Shown: positions 8,707-17,171, counted from the stretch's first letter. The stretch: DNA of 22,116 nucleotides from JANNVZ01 sp046153915 (GCA_046153915.1 JBJXFC010000281.1:1-22116), one strand, 5' to 3'. Made by a program: numbers and translations. Notes: generated from the sequence alone by a model not told the origin.

Positions 8707-9387
8707 ATGTTCTACACTTGGCCTGTGAATGTAAGACTTGAAAATTCATGGAAAATGCATCTGGAAAATGAGTTTTCCAAGCCTTACTTCGCATCACTCA
8801 AAACATTTGTGAAATCAGAATACACCTCTCACATTTGTTATCCTCCGGGCAAATTGATATTTTCTGCATTTGATTATTGTCCGTTTGACGGGGTAAAAGT
8901 TGTCATCCTTGGACAAGACCCATACCATGGTCCCGGACAGGCAAACGGATTGTGTTTTTCTGTGCAGGATGGAATGACAAAGCCGCCTTCTCTGGTCAAT
9001 ATTTTTAAGGAAATAAAAGGCGATATCGGTATTGAAATACCCGAATCCGGCAATCTCGAACGATGGGCGCATCAAGGGGTATTGTTACTCAACGCAACCC
9101 TTACTGTTCGCGCACACACCGCTGGATCGCATCAAAAAAAGGGTTGGGAATCCTTCACGGACAGTGTGATTCGATTGATAAACGAAGAAAAAGAAAATGT
9201 CGTGTTTTTACTTTGGGGAAGTTATGCTCAGAAAAAAGGAAATATGATTGACACCAAAAAACACCTTGTCCTAAAAAGTGTGCACCCTTCGCCACTTTCA
9301 GCTTACAATGGATTTTTTGGGAACCATCATTTCTCGGGAACAAATACCTACCTGAAAGAGCATGGCAAAGTGCCGGTAATTTGGTAA
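8707..9387 (+). CDS. ung: uracil-DNA glycosylase, family 1
   Basis: This cytoplasmic enzyme removes uracil from DNA, the first step of base-excision repair. The 226 residues contain every hallmark of family 1: the catalytic water-activating loop GQDPYH (69-74, D71), uracil-stacking F84 in GLCFSV, uracil-selecting N129 in LLLNATLTV, and the C-terminal DNA-intercalation motif HPSPLS (193-198). The length is normal. The ATG at 8707 gives six residues before VNVRLENSW; a GTG at 8725 (codon 7) would also start close to the usual family N-terminus. The gene is divergent from the AlbA_2 gene (53-bp gap) and converges with the rhomboid gene across a hairpin repeat. Confidence 0.97.
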   Translation: MFYTWPVNVRLENSWKMHLENEFSKPYFASLKTFVKSEYTSHICYPPGKLIFSAFDYCPFDGVKVVILGQDPYHGPGQANGLCFSVQDGMTKPPSLVNIFKEIKGDIGIEIPESGNLERWAHQGVLLLNATLTVRAHTAGSHQKKGWESFTDSVIRLINEEKENVVFLLWGSYAQKKGNMIDTKKHLVLKSVHPSPLSAYNGFFGNHHFSGTNTYLKEHGKVPVIW

Positions 9388-9396
9388 GTTGATTTT

Positions 9397-9574
9397 AACC
9401 CAGATTCGGCGTTAGAATTCTACTGCAATGCAAAATATCTTCAATACCAAGGACTTGCTCTATTTTGTGATTTGATGTAGCTCAGGCTACACCTGCATCA
9501 AAAAATATTGTGCGAGCCCTTGTTATTATTGATCTTTTGCATTTCGTCACGCATCCTTACGCCGAATCTGGGTT
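9397..9574. repeat. 178-bp hairpin (MITE/REP-like) repeat, copy 2
   Basis: The terminal inverted repeats are perfect over 16 bp: AACCCAGATTCGGCGT (9397-9412) and its complement at 9559-9574. Inner arms also pair: AAGGACTTGC with GCGAGCCCTT, and GATGTAGC with GCTAC...GCATC. The whole element can therefore fold as one long hairpin with a tip near 9484. It is about 90% identical by eye to copy 1. It starts 10 bp after the ung stop and ends on the first base of the rhomboid stop codon, so it takes up the convergent intergenic space and may act as a terminator for both genes. Confidence 0.85.
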
Positions 9575-10464
9575 TACTTCTGACTGTGGCGGAATAAAAA
9601 TTCCTTTTCGTCCTTCGATAAACTCTCGTAACCCGACTTCCCAATTTTATCGAGTATAAAATCAATACGTTCCTGTCGCAATTTTTTATCCTGATTGTAT
9701 TCTTCGTCAGACTTCGGGCGGGCGTGATTTACAGTAACACGCATTTTTTTCTTGCGTGAAAGTAAATTTCCGAGACGCTGCATGATTGATTCAAACCATT
9801 TGAACATACTTTTTCCAGTTCTTAAATTCCAGCCGTAAAAATATCCAAATGCAGCGCCTCCTATGTGTGCAATGTGGCCACCGCTGTTCACTCCGTAACG
9901 GATACTAAATAAATCAAGCAATAAGAGCGATAAGCCAACCCAGATCAACTTCATTTCCAATACACCAAAAATCCGGATCGGCATTTGTGGCGCAAAAGCG
10001 GCTGCCGTCATTGTAATTCCCATGACTGCCGCTGATGCTCCAATAATAAAACTTCCACCAGGCTCCTGGAATCGTTCCATGGTATTGAAAGCAATAAAAA
10101 AAAGTGTAAAACCCGATAACCCACCCAAAAAATAAGATGTAAGCACTGTCTTTGTTCCTAACAATTGCCATAACAATCCACCCATAAAATAAAGCGCGAG
10201 CATATTGAAAAAAACATGTCCAAAATCTTCATGTGTAAACATATGGGTAAGCAGCGACCAGGGTCTATGAAGCATCACACTCCAATCTGAAGAAGCGGAT
10301 AGCGTGAGATCGTCGCCCAGAAAAGAGGGATATGGAATCTCAAGAAAATAATAGATAGTGAGGTAGATGTTTAAGACAACAAAAACACCCAGATTAATCA
10401 ATACGAGTCGCAAAACGATATCGCCATGTCTGTATTTTGATTGCAGGTCTTTCCAGAGATTCAT
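9574..10464 (-). CDS. rhomboid family intramembrane serine protease with C-terminal DUF6576-like tail
   Basis: This polytopic inner-membrane protein (296 aa from the ATG ending at 10464) cleaves single-pass membrane substrates within the bilayer. Rhomboid hallmarks are present: H78-x4-H83-x3-N87 (HEDFGHVFFN), the nucleophile S144 in GASAAVMG, and the general base H200 in AHIGG. About six hydrophobic helices span 18-215. The soluble tail from about 240 (basic KKKMRV, then an acidic and helical end) resembles the short DUF6576 domain found on Bacteroidota rhomboids. A TTG two codons upstream overlaps the previous stop, but the ATG 2 nt after that stop is more likely. It is the last gene of the mutL-rhomboid-rhomboid operon. 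Confidence 0.92.
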   Translation of the reverse strand: MNLWKDLQSKYRHGDIVLRLVLINLGVFVVLNIYLTIYYFLEIPYPSFLGDDLTLSASSDWSVMLHRPWSLLTHMFTHEDFGHVFFNMLALYFMGGLLWQLLGTKTVLTSYFLGGLSGFTLFFIAFNTMERFQEPGGSFIIGASAAVMGITMTAAAFAPQMPIRIFGVLEMKLIWVGLSLLLLDLFSIRYGVNSGGHIAHIGGAAFGYFYGWNLRTGKSMFKWFESIMQRLGNLLSRKKKMRVTVNHARPKSDEEYNQDKKLRQERIDFILDKIGKSGYESLSKDEKEFLFRHSQK

Positions 10465-10466
10465 AC

Positions 10467-11186
10467 TCAATACAGCATGTTTTTACTTTTCCAATATTTG
10501 ATCATGATGAAGCCGAATAACATACCGCCGAGGTGGGCGTAGTGGGCTACATTGTCATCAGGAGCATTGCGAAGCGCCATCAATAATTCTATTCCACCAT
10601 AGATCACCACAAACCATTTGGCTTTTATTGGAAAGGGAATAAACAACAACCGCAATTCAACTTCACTAAACAACATACCAAACGCCAGCAAGATTCCAAA
10701 AACCGCACCTGATGCACCTACCACACCCATGAAGTTGCCATACATAATGGTATTCATGTACTGGTTTCGATACATATGATTGCTCTTTAAAACTTCCAAT
10801 CCATGTTCCAGTACTTCCTGGTATTCTGCTCCAGTGATCATCTTGATGGCATGCTGGATTTCCAAATGGTTGATCCCTTCGTGAAGAAGATAGGCGCCAA
10901 AACCACAACTCAGGTAGTAGAACAAAAATTTCTTCGCTCCAAAGCGACTTTCCAATGCTGGGCCAAAAATGACCAATGCATACATATTGAAAAAAATGTG
11001 TGCAAGATTGGCATGCATGAACATGTGTGTGATCAATTGCCATGGCCTGAAAATGGGTGATAAGAAATAATATCCACTCATTATCCCGTCGAAATCACGA
11101 CCCATTTCTGCAAAAACAAATGACGCGAAAAACATAATCGCATTGATTATGATTATGTTTTTGACAACTGGCGAAAGTTGTATCAT
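10467..11186 (-). CDS. rhomboid family intramembrane serine protease
   Basis: The 239-aa inner-membrane protease has H58-x4-H63-x3-N67 (HANLAHIFFN), nucleophile S159 in VGASGAVFG and base H218 in YAHLGG, so it should be active. I start it at the ATG ending at 11186, which opens directly before the first hydrophobic helix (VVKNIIIINAIMFF). A longer reading frame upstream only overlaps mutL. The gene begins 2 nt after the mutL stop and ends 2 nt before the next rhomboid, so coupled translation is likely. A loop of about 45 residues between helices (103-150) is longer than in minimal rhomboids. Substrates are unknown. Confidence 0.92.
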   Translation of the reverse strand: MIQLSPVVKNIIIINAIMFFASFVFAEMGRDFDGIMSGYYFLSPIFRPWQLITHMFMHANLAHIFFNMYALVIFGPALESRFGAKKFLFYYLSCGFGAYLLHEGINHLEIQHAIKMITGAEYQEVLEHGLEVLKSNHMYRNQYMNTIMYGNFMGVVGASGAVFGILLAFGMLFSEVELRLLFIPFPIKAKWFVVIYGGIELLMALRNAPDDNVAHYAHLGGMLFGFIMIKYWKSKNMLY

Positions 11187-11188
11187 AC

Positions 11189-13033
11189 TTACCTGAATTG
11201 TTGTTCGAGTTGTTGCAGCGACAAAGTCACAACTGTCGCTTTGTTGTTTTCTGAAATGTAGGGCATATCGCATTTAAACAGCAACTGCAGAAGCTCCTTC
11301 ATTTCGGGTTGGGTCAACATCTGGCCATAGCGGATTGAAGCTGTGCGTGCCAGAGCCCATGCCAGTTTTTCACGCGGTGAGTATTGGATGGATTGCCTTT
11401 CATTCTTAATTTGCTCAACAAAGTCTTCCAACAATCGCTGTCCATCGGATGTTCCGGCATCGGCAGGAATTCCATTCAATTTAAATGTGGTTCCACCAAA
11501 CTCCTCAATCTCAAAACCCAGTGCATGAAGTGCGTCGAATTCCGCATGCAACAAAGCAAAATCACCTGCTGCCATATCAATTGTTTCCGGAAATAAAAGT
11601 TGCTGTGAATAGCCACTTCCTATTTCCAATTGCCGCATGTATTTCTCAAACAAAATGCGCTGATGAGCACGTTGCTGATCTACCAGCAAAAGACCAGTGC
11701 GCGACGCTCGTGTAATGTATTTTCTGTGCAATTGAAAAGGCGGAGCATCATCTTCCCATTGAATTTCTGTTTGGACTTCATGGTCCATTTGTGCCTCTAC
11801 CGATGATTGTGCCGGTGATGTCGTTTTCACCTCCAATGCCACCTGCAACATGTCCTTCCAATCTCCCTGCTCTCTTTCACGGCGATCAAACCAACCACTC
11901 AAAGCGTCGTTCTTTTTTACCGATGCACCAAATGGATTGTAATCCGGATTGACGTCTACCTTTGGATATTGTACATCCTGACCGGCCCGTAAGGGTGAAA
12001 TCTGAATGGCTGTTTCCTGCTCAAAATCTAGCGACGGAGAAATATTGAATTTGCCCAGGGCACGCTTTACTGCTGCAAGCAGAATGGCATAGATCGCTCT
12101 TTCATCGCGAAATTTAATTTCCGTTTTGGTCGGATGAATATTGATATCGATTTGTTCAGGGTCAATTTCGAGGTACAACAGGTACAAGGGAAAACTACCG
12201 GAAGGCAGCAGCGATTCAAAAGCACTCATGATAGCATGGTGCAAATACGCATTGCGGATGTAGCGATTGTTCACGAAGAAAAATTGCTCACCACGTGTTT
12301 TTTTGGCCGATTCGGGTTTGCCGATGAAGCCACTCACGTTTACAATGTCAGTGCGTTCATCCACCGGCACCAATTTTTCGTTGTACCGATTGCCGAGCAT
12401 GTGCACAATTCTTTGTCTCAAAGGCGCTTTTGGAAGTGTAAAAACTTCTGCTCCATTGTGGGTGAAAAGAAATTCCACATCGGGATGGGTAAATGCAATA
12501 CGCTGAAACTCGTCAATGCAATGCCTCAATTCGATGGCATCATTCTTTAGAAAATAACGCCGTGCAGGAACATTGTAAAATAAATTTTTGATCCAGAATG
12601 TTGTTCCTTCCGGGCACTGATCCGCCTCATGGGCTTTGATTTTGGAACCTTCCATTTCAATGCGCGTGCCCAATTGAGCGCCCGTTTGGCGGGTTTTTAA
12701 TTCTACCTGTGCAATGGCCGCGATACTTGCCAGCGCCTCACCACGAAACCCTTTGGTAGTCACGGTGAAGAGGTCTTCAATCTTCTTAATTTTCGAAGTT
12801 GCGTGGCGTTCAAAAGCCATTCGTGCATCCGTTTCACTCATTCCTTTGCCGTTATCGGTGACCTGAATAAGTATTTTGCCCGCGTCTTTTAAGATGAGTT
12901 TTACAGAGCCTGCACCCGCATCGATGGAGTTCTCCATCAACTCTTTAACCACTGAGGCCGGACGTTGAACCACCTCACCAGCTGCTATTTGATTGGCAAC
13001 TGATTCTGGCAACAAATGAATTATATCCGGCAT
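11189..13033 (-). CDS. mutL: DNA mismatch repair protein MutL
   Basis: MutL links MutS mismatch recognition to downstream repair in the cytoplasm. The N-terminal GHKL ATPase is complete: MENSIDAGA (33-41, E34/N35), DNGKGM (60-65) and GFRGEALASI (95-104). A transducer domain follows to about 330, then a linker (about 335-430). The C-terminal dimerisation/endonuclease domain (about 432-614) is altered. The metal-binding DQHAxxExxxxE motif reads DQQRAHQRILFE (452-463), with the His and first Glu both replaced by Gln, and there is no CPHGRP motif near the end (SENNKATVV instead). Length is normal for the phylum. It is the first gene of an operon with two rhomboid genes and is divergent from topA. 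Confidence 0.96.
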   Translation of the reverse strand: MPDIIHLLPESVANQIAAGEVVQRPASVVKELMENSIDAGAGSVKLILKDAGKILIQVTDNGKGMSETDARMAFERHATSKIKKIEDLFTVTTKGFRGEALASIAAIAQVELKTRQTGAQLGTRIEMEGSKIKAHEADQCPEGTTFWIKNLFYNVPARRYFLKNDAIELRHCIDEFQRIAFTHPDVEFLFTHNGAEVFTLPKAPLRQRIVHMLGNRYNEKLVPVDERTDIVNVSGFIGKPESAKKTRGEQFFFVNNRYIRNAYLHHAIMSAFESLLPSGSFPLYLLYLEIDPEQIDINIHPTKTEIKFRDERAIYAILLAAVKRALGKFNISPSLDFEQETAIQISPLRAGQDVQYPKVDVNPDYNPFGASVKKNDALSGWFDRREREQGDWKDMLQVALEVKTTSPAQSSVEAQMDHEVQTEIQWEDDAPPFQLHRKYITRASRTGLLLVDQQRAHQRILFEKYMRQLEIGSGYSQQLLFPETIDMAAGDFALLHAEFDALHALGFEIEEFGGTTFKLNGIPADAGTSDGQRLLEDFVEQIKNERQSIQYSPREKLAWALARTASIRYGQMLTQPEMKELLQLLFKCDMPYISENNKATVVTLSLQQLEQQFR

Positions 13034-13058
13034 CCTCGATTCTGAAATTTTGAACCGA

Positions 13059-13066
13059 CAAATCTA
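13059..13066 (-). promoter_or_regulatory. candidate -7 box for the mutL operon
   Basis: On the minus strand TAGATTTG matches TAnnTTTG perfectly, 25 nt before the mutL ATG. This predicts a 5' leader of about 20 nt. No good -33 TTG is seen. Confidence 0.4.
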
Positions 13067-13235
13067 ATTCGGATAGTCGGCGTTCTGGATTTTCATCCTG
13101 GTACTTTGCAAGTTTTATGATGACAAACACCGTGGAATTGGCGTGAAACTTCATGAAAACGCAGAAATAGCCGGTATTTAAAGACGAAAATAAATATCTA
13201 TTTTCTGCAACTGAACTGAAAATCGACACGTCTCC

Positions 13236-13243
13236 TACATTTG
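13236..13243 (+). promoter_or_regulatory. topA: candidate -7 box for topA
   Basis: TACATTTG is a perfect match to TAnnTTTG, 68 nt upstream of the topA ATG. A CTG (13216-13218) lies 17 nt upstream in place of a clear -33 TTG. The 278-bp divergent mutL-topA gap holds no other supported feature. Confidence 0.4.
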
Positions 13244-13311
13244 CCGACTTTTAAATCCGGTGAGAAAGAGATCAATTTTATTTTTTCACCATCAATGTTC
13301 GAATAGAAAGA

Positions 13312-15729
13312 ATGAGTAAAAACCTCGTCATAGTGGAGTCACCGGCCAAGGCCAAGACCATAGAAGGATACCTGGGAAAGGACTTTATTGTAAAATCGAG
13401 TTATGGCCACGTGCGTGATCTCCCCAAAAATGATCTTGCGATAAACGTCGAAAAAGGCTTTGCACCTATTTATGAAATCAGTGCAGACAAAGAAGATGTA
13501 ATCAAGGAGCTAAGAAAACTCGCAGACAAAGCAGATCATGTATGGCTTGCAACGGATGAGGACCGCGAAGGGGAAGCTATTTCATGGCACCTGGCGGAAG
13601 CATTAAAACTCGACGTTAAAACAACACGTCGTATTGTATTCCACGAGATTACAAAAAAAGCCATTCAGGCTGCTATAGAAAAACCGAGATTCATAGATAT
13701 AGATCTTGTAAATGCTCAACAAGCACGTCGTGTGCTCGACAGATTGGTGGGTTTTGAACTTTCTCCCGTGCTTTGGAGAAAAGTAAAACAAGGATTAAGC
13801 GCCGGACGTGTGCAAAGTGTTGCCGTGAGAATTATTGTAGAAAGAGAAAGAGAAATCGAAAAATTTCTTGCGTCTTCCTTTTTTAATGTGCGTGGTAATT
13901 TTGATCTGGGCACAGCCATTCTCAAAGCAGATCTTTCGCGCAAACTGAAAGATTACGATGAAGCAAATGGATTTTTGTCAAAATGTGTTGGAGCTGATTT
14001 TGCGATTTCCAATATGGAAACCAAACCAGCAAAACGCACTCCTGCAGCACCATTTACAACATCTACCCTGCAGCAGGAAGCCAGCCGCAAACTGGGCTTC
14101 AGTGTGTCGCGCACCATGGTGATCGCACAACGTCTTTATGAAAGTGGAAAGATCACTTACATGAGAACAGACAGTGTGAATCTGAGTGATTTTGCATTGG
14201 ATGCAGCACGTCAGGAAATTTCCACTTCATATGGCGAACGTTATTCTAAAACACGCCAGTTTACCAATAAAAGCAAAGGCGCACAAGAAGCTCACGAAGC
14301 CATTCGCCCCACGGAAATAAGCAAACCACAGGTAGATGGAGAGCGCGATGAACAGCGCCTGTATGAGTTGATCTGGAAGCGCACCATTGCATCACAAATG
14401 GCAGATGCGGAACTGGAAAAAACCACAGCAACAGTTTCGATCAGCACCATGACGGATGTATTGCTTGCCAAAGGTGAAGTGATAAAATTTGACGGGTTTT
14501 TAAAAGTCTATATCGAAAGTCAGGACGACGAAAACGAATCGGGCGAAGATGGTGGAAGCGGAATGCTGCCTCCACTGAGCATTGGGCAGAAACTCAATCT
14601 TGCTGATATGACGGCCACGCAGCGTTATACTCAAAAACCTTCGCGTTATTCTGAAGCAGCATTGGTAAAAAGACTTGAGGAATTGGGCATCGGACGACCT
14701 TCTACCTATGCACCTACTATCTCAACTATTCAAAACCGCGAGTACATCGAGAAAAAAGACAAAGAAGGCATTCCGCGACCTTTTGATGTTATCACCTTAA
14801 AAGGAGGAATGATTTTCAACGAAAAAAAATCTGAGAACACCGGTGCAGAAAAATCCAAGCTATTTCCGACCGACATCGGCATGGTAGTGAATGATTTTCT
14901 GGTCGAACAATTTCCAAATATCCTGGATTACCAGTTTACAGCTAGTGTTGAGCAGGAGTTTGATGAAATAGCAGAAGGCAAGCTGGAGTGGCAGGACATG
15001 ATGAAGAAGTTCTATGCGCCTTTCCACAAAAATGTTGCTGAAACGTTGGAGACAGCCCAACGCCAGACTGGAGAACGTGAATTGGGAACCGATCCAAAAA
15101 CAAACAAACCCATCATTGCGCGCATTGGGCGTTTTGGCCCGATGGTGCAGATTGGTGCAAGCGATGACGAAGAAAAGAAATTTGCATCACTTCGTCCCGG
15201 CCAGAGTATTACCAATATCACATTGGAAGAAGCACTCAAGTTGTTTGATCTGCCGCGCGTTGTAGGAGAATATCAGGGACAACCCATCACAGCAGCCATC
15301 GGTCGTTTTGGACCTTTCGTGAAATGGGGAAGCACGTTCACAAGCCTGAAGCCCAAAGAAGGAGATGATCCTTTTACCATCGAGCAGGAGCGCGCCATTC
15401 AACTGATTGAAGATAAAATCAATGGTATCAATGCGGCGCTGTTGCAGAAATTTGAAGAGCGTCCGGAAATTCAGATCATTCAGGGTCGATTTGGGCCGTA
15501 TATCAAAAAGGAAAAGGACAACTACAAACTGCCCAAAGGCACCGATCCTAAAACAATAAGTCTTACTGATGTGCTTGCCGCCATTGAAGAACAGGAAGCC
15601 AATCCATCCTTCCGCAAAAAAGCTGCAGCCAAAAAAGCAACGGCTGTGAAAAAGGCCGCACCGAAAAAGAAAGCAGCTCCGAAGAAAAAAGCAGCTCCGA
15701 AGAAGGCGGCGGGGAAGAAAGGGGAGTAG
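13312..15729 (+). CDS. topA: DNA topoisomerase I (type IA)
   Basis: The enzyme relaxes negative supercoils by a single-strand break and passage. The Toprim domain shows E9 (VESPAKAKTI) and the DxDxE cluster D82-E83-D84-R-E86. The active-site tyrosine is Y283 in ITYMRTDSVN, and the conserved GIGRPSTYAPTI is at 459-470. The C-terminus carries three glycine-rich Topo_C repeats marked by IGRFGP/QGRFGP (605, 663, 724) instead of cysteine zinc ribbons. It ends in a Lys/Ala tail (764-805, repeated AAPKKK) that probably binds DNA non-specifically. The length of 805 aa fits Bacteroidota TopA. The MSKNLVIVESPAKAKT start is canonical. Confidence 0.98.
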   Translation: MSKNLVIVESPAKAKTIEGYLGKDFIVKSSYGHVRDLPKNDLAINVEKGFAPIYEISADKEDVIKELRKLADKADHVWLATDEDREGEAISWHLAEALKLDVKTTRRIVFHEITKKAIQAAIEKPRFIDIDLVNAQQARRVLDRLVGFELSPVLWRKVKQGLSAGRVQSVAVRIIVEREREIEKFLASSFFNVRGNFDLGTAILKADLSRKLKDYDEANGFLSKCVGADFAISNMETKPAKRTPAAPFTTSTLQQEASRKLGFSVSRTMVIAQRLYESGKITYMRTDSVNLSDFALDAARQEISTSYGERYSKTRQFTNKSKGAQEAHEAIRPTEISKPQVDGERDEQRLYELIWKRTIASQMADAELEKTTATVSISTMTDVLLAKGEVIKFDGFLKVYIESQDDENESGEDGGSGMLPPLSIGQKLNLADMTATQRYTQKPSRYSEAALVKRLEELGIGRPSTYAPTISTIQNREYIEKKDKEGIPRPFDVITLKGGMIFNEKKSENTGAEKSKLFPTDIGMVVNDFLVEQFPNILDYQFTASVEQEFDEIAEGKLEWQDMMKKFYAPFHKNVAETLETAQRQTGERELGTDPKTNKPIIARIGRFGPMVQIGASDDEEKKFASLRPGQSITNITLEEALKLFDLPRVVGEYQGQPITAAIGRFGPFVKWGSTFTSLKPKEGDDPFTIEQERAIQLIEDKINGINAALLQKFEERPEIQIIQGRFGPYIKKEKDNYKLPKGTDPKTISLTDVLAAIEEQEANPSFRKKAAAKKATAVKKAAPKKKAAPKKKAAPKKAAGKKGE

Positions 15730-15739
15730 TTGGTAGTTA

Positions 15740-15834
15740 GTAGTTGGTATCAGGTGCGGAGTATTATGCACTATGTACCATGCACCAAGTGCCATACACC
15801 ACTTACCATGTACTAAGTACCCATTACCAACTAC
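15740..15834. repeat. inverted repeat flanking the post-topA tandem array
   Basis: GTAGTTGGTA (15740-15749) and its exact complement TACCAACTAC (15825-15834) enclose most of the tandem array. They could form a 10-bp stem with a large loop just after the topA stop at 15727-15729. There is no T tract, so calling it a terminator would be speculative. Confidence 0.4.
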
Positions 15835-15835
15835 C
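15766..15835. repeat. 14-bp degenerate tandem repeat, five units
   Basis: The units start at 15766, 15780, 15794, 15808 and 15823, with consensus close to ATGCACYAAGTACC and lengths 14, 14, 14, 15 and 13. A sixth degraded unit may follow at 15836. The array lies entirely in the topA-arginase-fold intergenic gap and codes for nothing evident. Confidence 0.7.
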
Positions 15836-15915
15836 ATCCACAATCAACATTGGGCTTTCGACAACTCCGTTGCAATTTCATGAAACGACTGGCACGCTGA
15901 ATGAAATTCGCGAGC

Positions 15916-17082
15916 ATGGATATTTCAGTTTTTTTCAAATTCATTGACGGTTCAAAATACATCCAGGAAGAAACAACTTCTTCTCAGATGGCCAAATGTG
16001 TTCATTTTTTTACCGGAGATCTGGATGAGATCGAAGGCAAACGCGTTGCATTTATCGGTGTAAAAGAAAATCGTACCGCAGGAAAAAATGAAGGCACGGC
16101 AAATGGGCCAGATGCCATTCGTGAAAAATTCTATGCCCTATTTACATTCGATGAAAAAATAGCCATGATCGATTTGGGTAACATCGAAGCTGGCAATGAA
16201 ATAAGCGATACCTACTATGCACTGAATGAGACGTGCCAGTATTTGTTGAAGAAGAATATTCTGCCTGTTATCCTTGGCGGCTCGCAGGATCTCACCTATG
16301 CCAATTACATGGCCTACGAGCACATGGAACAAACCGTCAATCTCGTTACCATCGATTATCGGCTTGATTTTGGCCGAAGTGATGGAGAAACCGATTCCAG
16401 AAACTACCTCAACCGCATAATCCTTCACAAACCAAACTACCTGTTTAATTACAGCAATGTGGGACACCAGCGATACCTTACAGAACCAGAATTGCTCGAT
16501 CTGATGGGCAATATGTATTTCGATACCTGGCGTTTGGGCGAAATGCAACCGCAACTTGCCCGAACAGAACCCATCATTCGCAATGCCGATATCCTCTCAA
16601 TCGATATTGGTTCCATTCGCCAGAGTGAAGCACCGGGCTGCGCCTGGGCGGGGCCAAATGGTTTTTATGGAGATCAGATAGCACAGATGTGTCGCTATGC
16701 CGGTATGAGCGATAAGTTATCCAGTTTTGGCATCTATGAATACAATCCGATTTTGGACAGAGATGGTCAAACAGCCCACCTCATTGCACAAATGATTTGG
16801 TGCATGCTGGAAGGAATGACGCATCGGAAACAAGACTATCCCGTTGGCGACTACAGTGAGTATATGAAGTACATTGTTCCATTGGCCGAGGAAGGAAGTG
16901 AAATTGTTTTCTATAAAAGCAATAAAAGCGATCGCTGGTGGATGGATGTGCCTTATCCAACTGGGCAGGAAGTGAAATACGAGCGGCACCACCTCGTGCC
17001 ATGCACCTATGAAGAATACCAGCAGGCAACCAACGAAGAGATGCCAGATCGCTGGTGGCGAACGTATCAAAAACTTGTCTGA
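15916..17082 (+). CDS. arginase/ureohydrolase-fold protein with degenerate metal site (annotated as formimidoylglutamase in relatives)
   Basis: I prefer the ATG at 15916 (388 aa, MDISVFFKFID), because relatives I recall begin with a similar IFFEPI-type segment; an ATG at 15901 adds five residues. The fold is recognisable from GVKENR near 48, GPDAIRE near 64, ILGG at 119-122 and the late IYEYNPILD (E275). The manganese ligands are mostly gone. GGDH is GGSQD (121-125), DAHxD is DYRLD (147-151, His to Arg), and DxDxxD is DIGSIRQ (230-236, second Asp to Gly). A C-terminal extension (about 310-388) is rich in Trp, Tyr and charged residues. It is probably not an active binuclear-manganese hydrolase. 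It lies between topA and the T9SS genes, so a T9SS-linked role is possible but only inferred. Confidence 0.8.
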   Translation: MDISVFFKFIDGSKYIQEETTSSQMAKCVHFFTGDLDEIEGKRVAFIGVKENRTAGKNEGTANGPDAIREKFYALFTFDEKIAMIDLGNIEAGNEISDTYYALNETCQYLLKKNILPVILGGSQDLTYANYMAYEHMEQTVNLVTIDYRLDFGRSDGETDSRNYLNRIILHKPNYLFNYSNVGHQRYLTEPELLDLMGNMYFDTWRLGEMQPQLARTEPIIRNADILSIDIGSIRQSEAPGCAWAGPNGFYGDQIAQMCRYAGMSDKLSSFGIYEYNPILDRDGQTAHLIAQMIWCMLEGMTHRKQDYPVGDYSEYMKYIVPLAEEGSEIVFYKSNKSDRWWMDVPYPTGQEVKYERHHLVPCTYEEYQQATNEEMPDRWWRTYQKLV

Positions 17083-17171
17083 CAGCAAGTTAATGCCATA
17101 GAAATGGCTGAAACCCGCACTTTCAGGAGTTCCTTTTCGGCTGGGACACCTGCAATCCCGTCGAATTTTTT

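Noticed and set aside
12975..13229. 84-codon minus-strand open frame overlapping the mutL start and the mutL-topA gap
   Set aside because: Its sequence has no domain character, it overlaps the well-supported mutL start in another frame, and it contains the candidate mutL promoter.
15187..15843. 218-codon minus-strand open frame antisense to the topA 3' end
   Set aside because: It mirrors the topA codons, including the Lys tail, which reads as a Phe/Leu/Cys-rich run. No start signal or family pattern supports it.
15901..15915. Earlier ATG for the arginase-fold gene, adding MKFAS
   Set aside because: It cannot be excluded, but the start at 15916 fits recalled relatives better and neither has a ribosome site.
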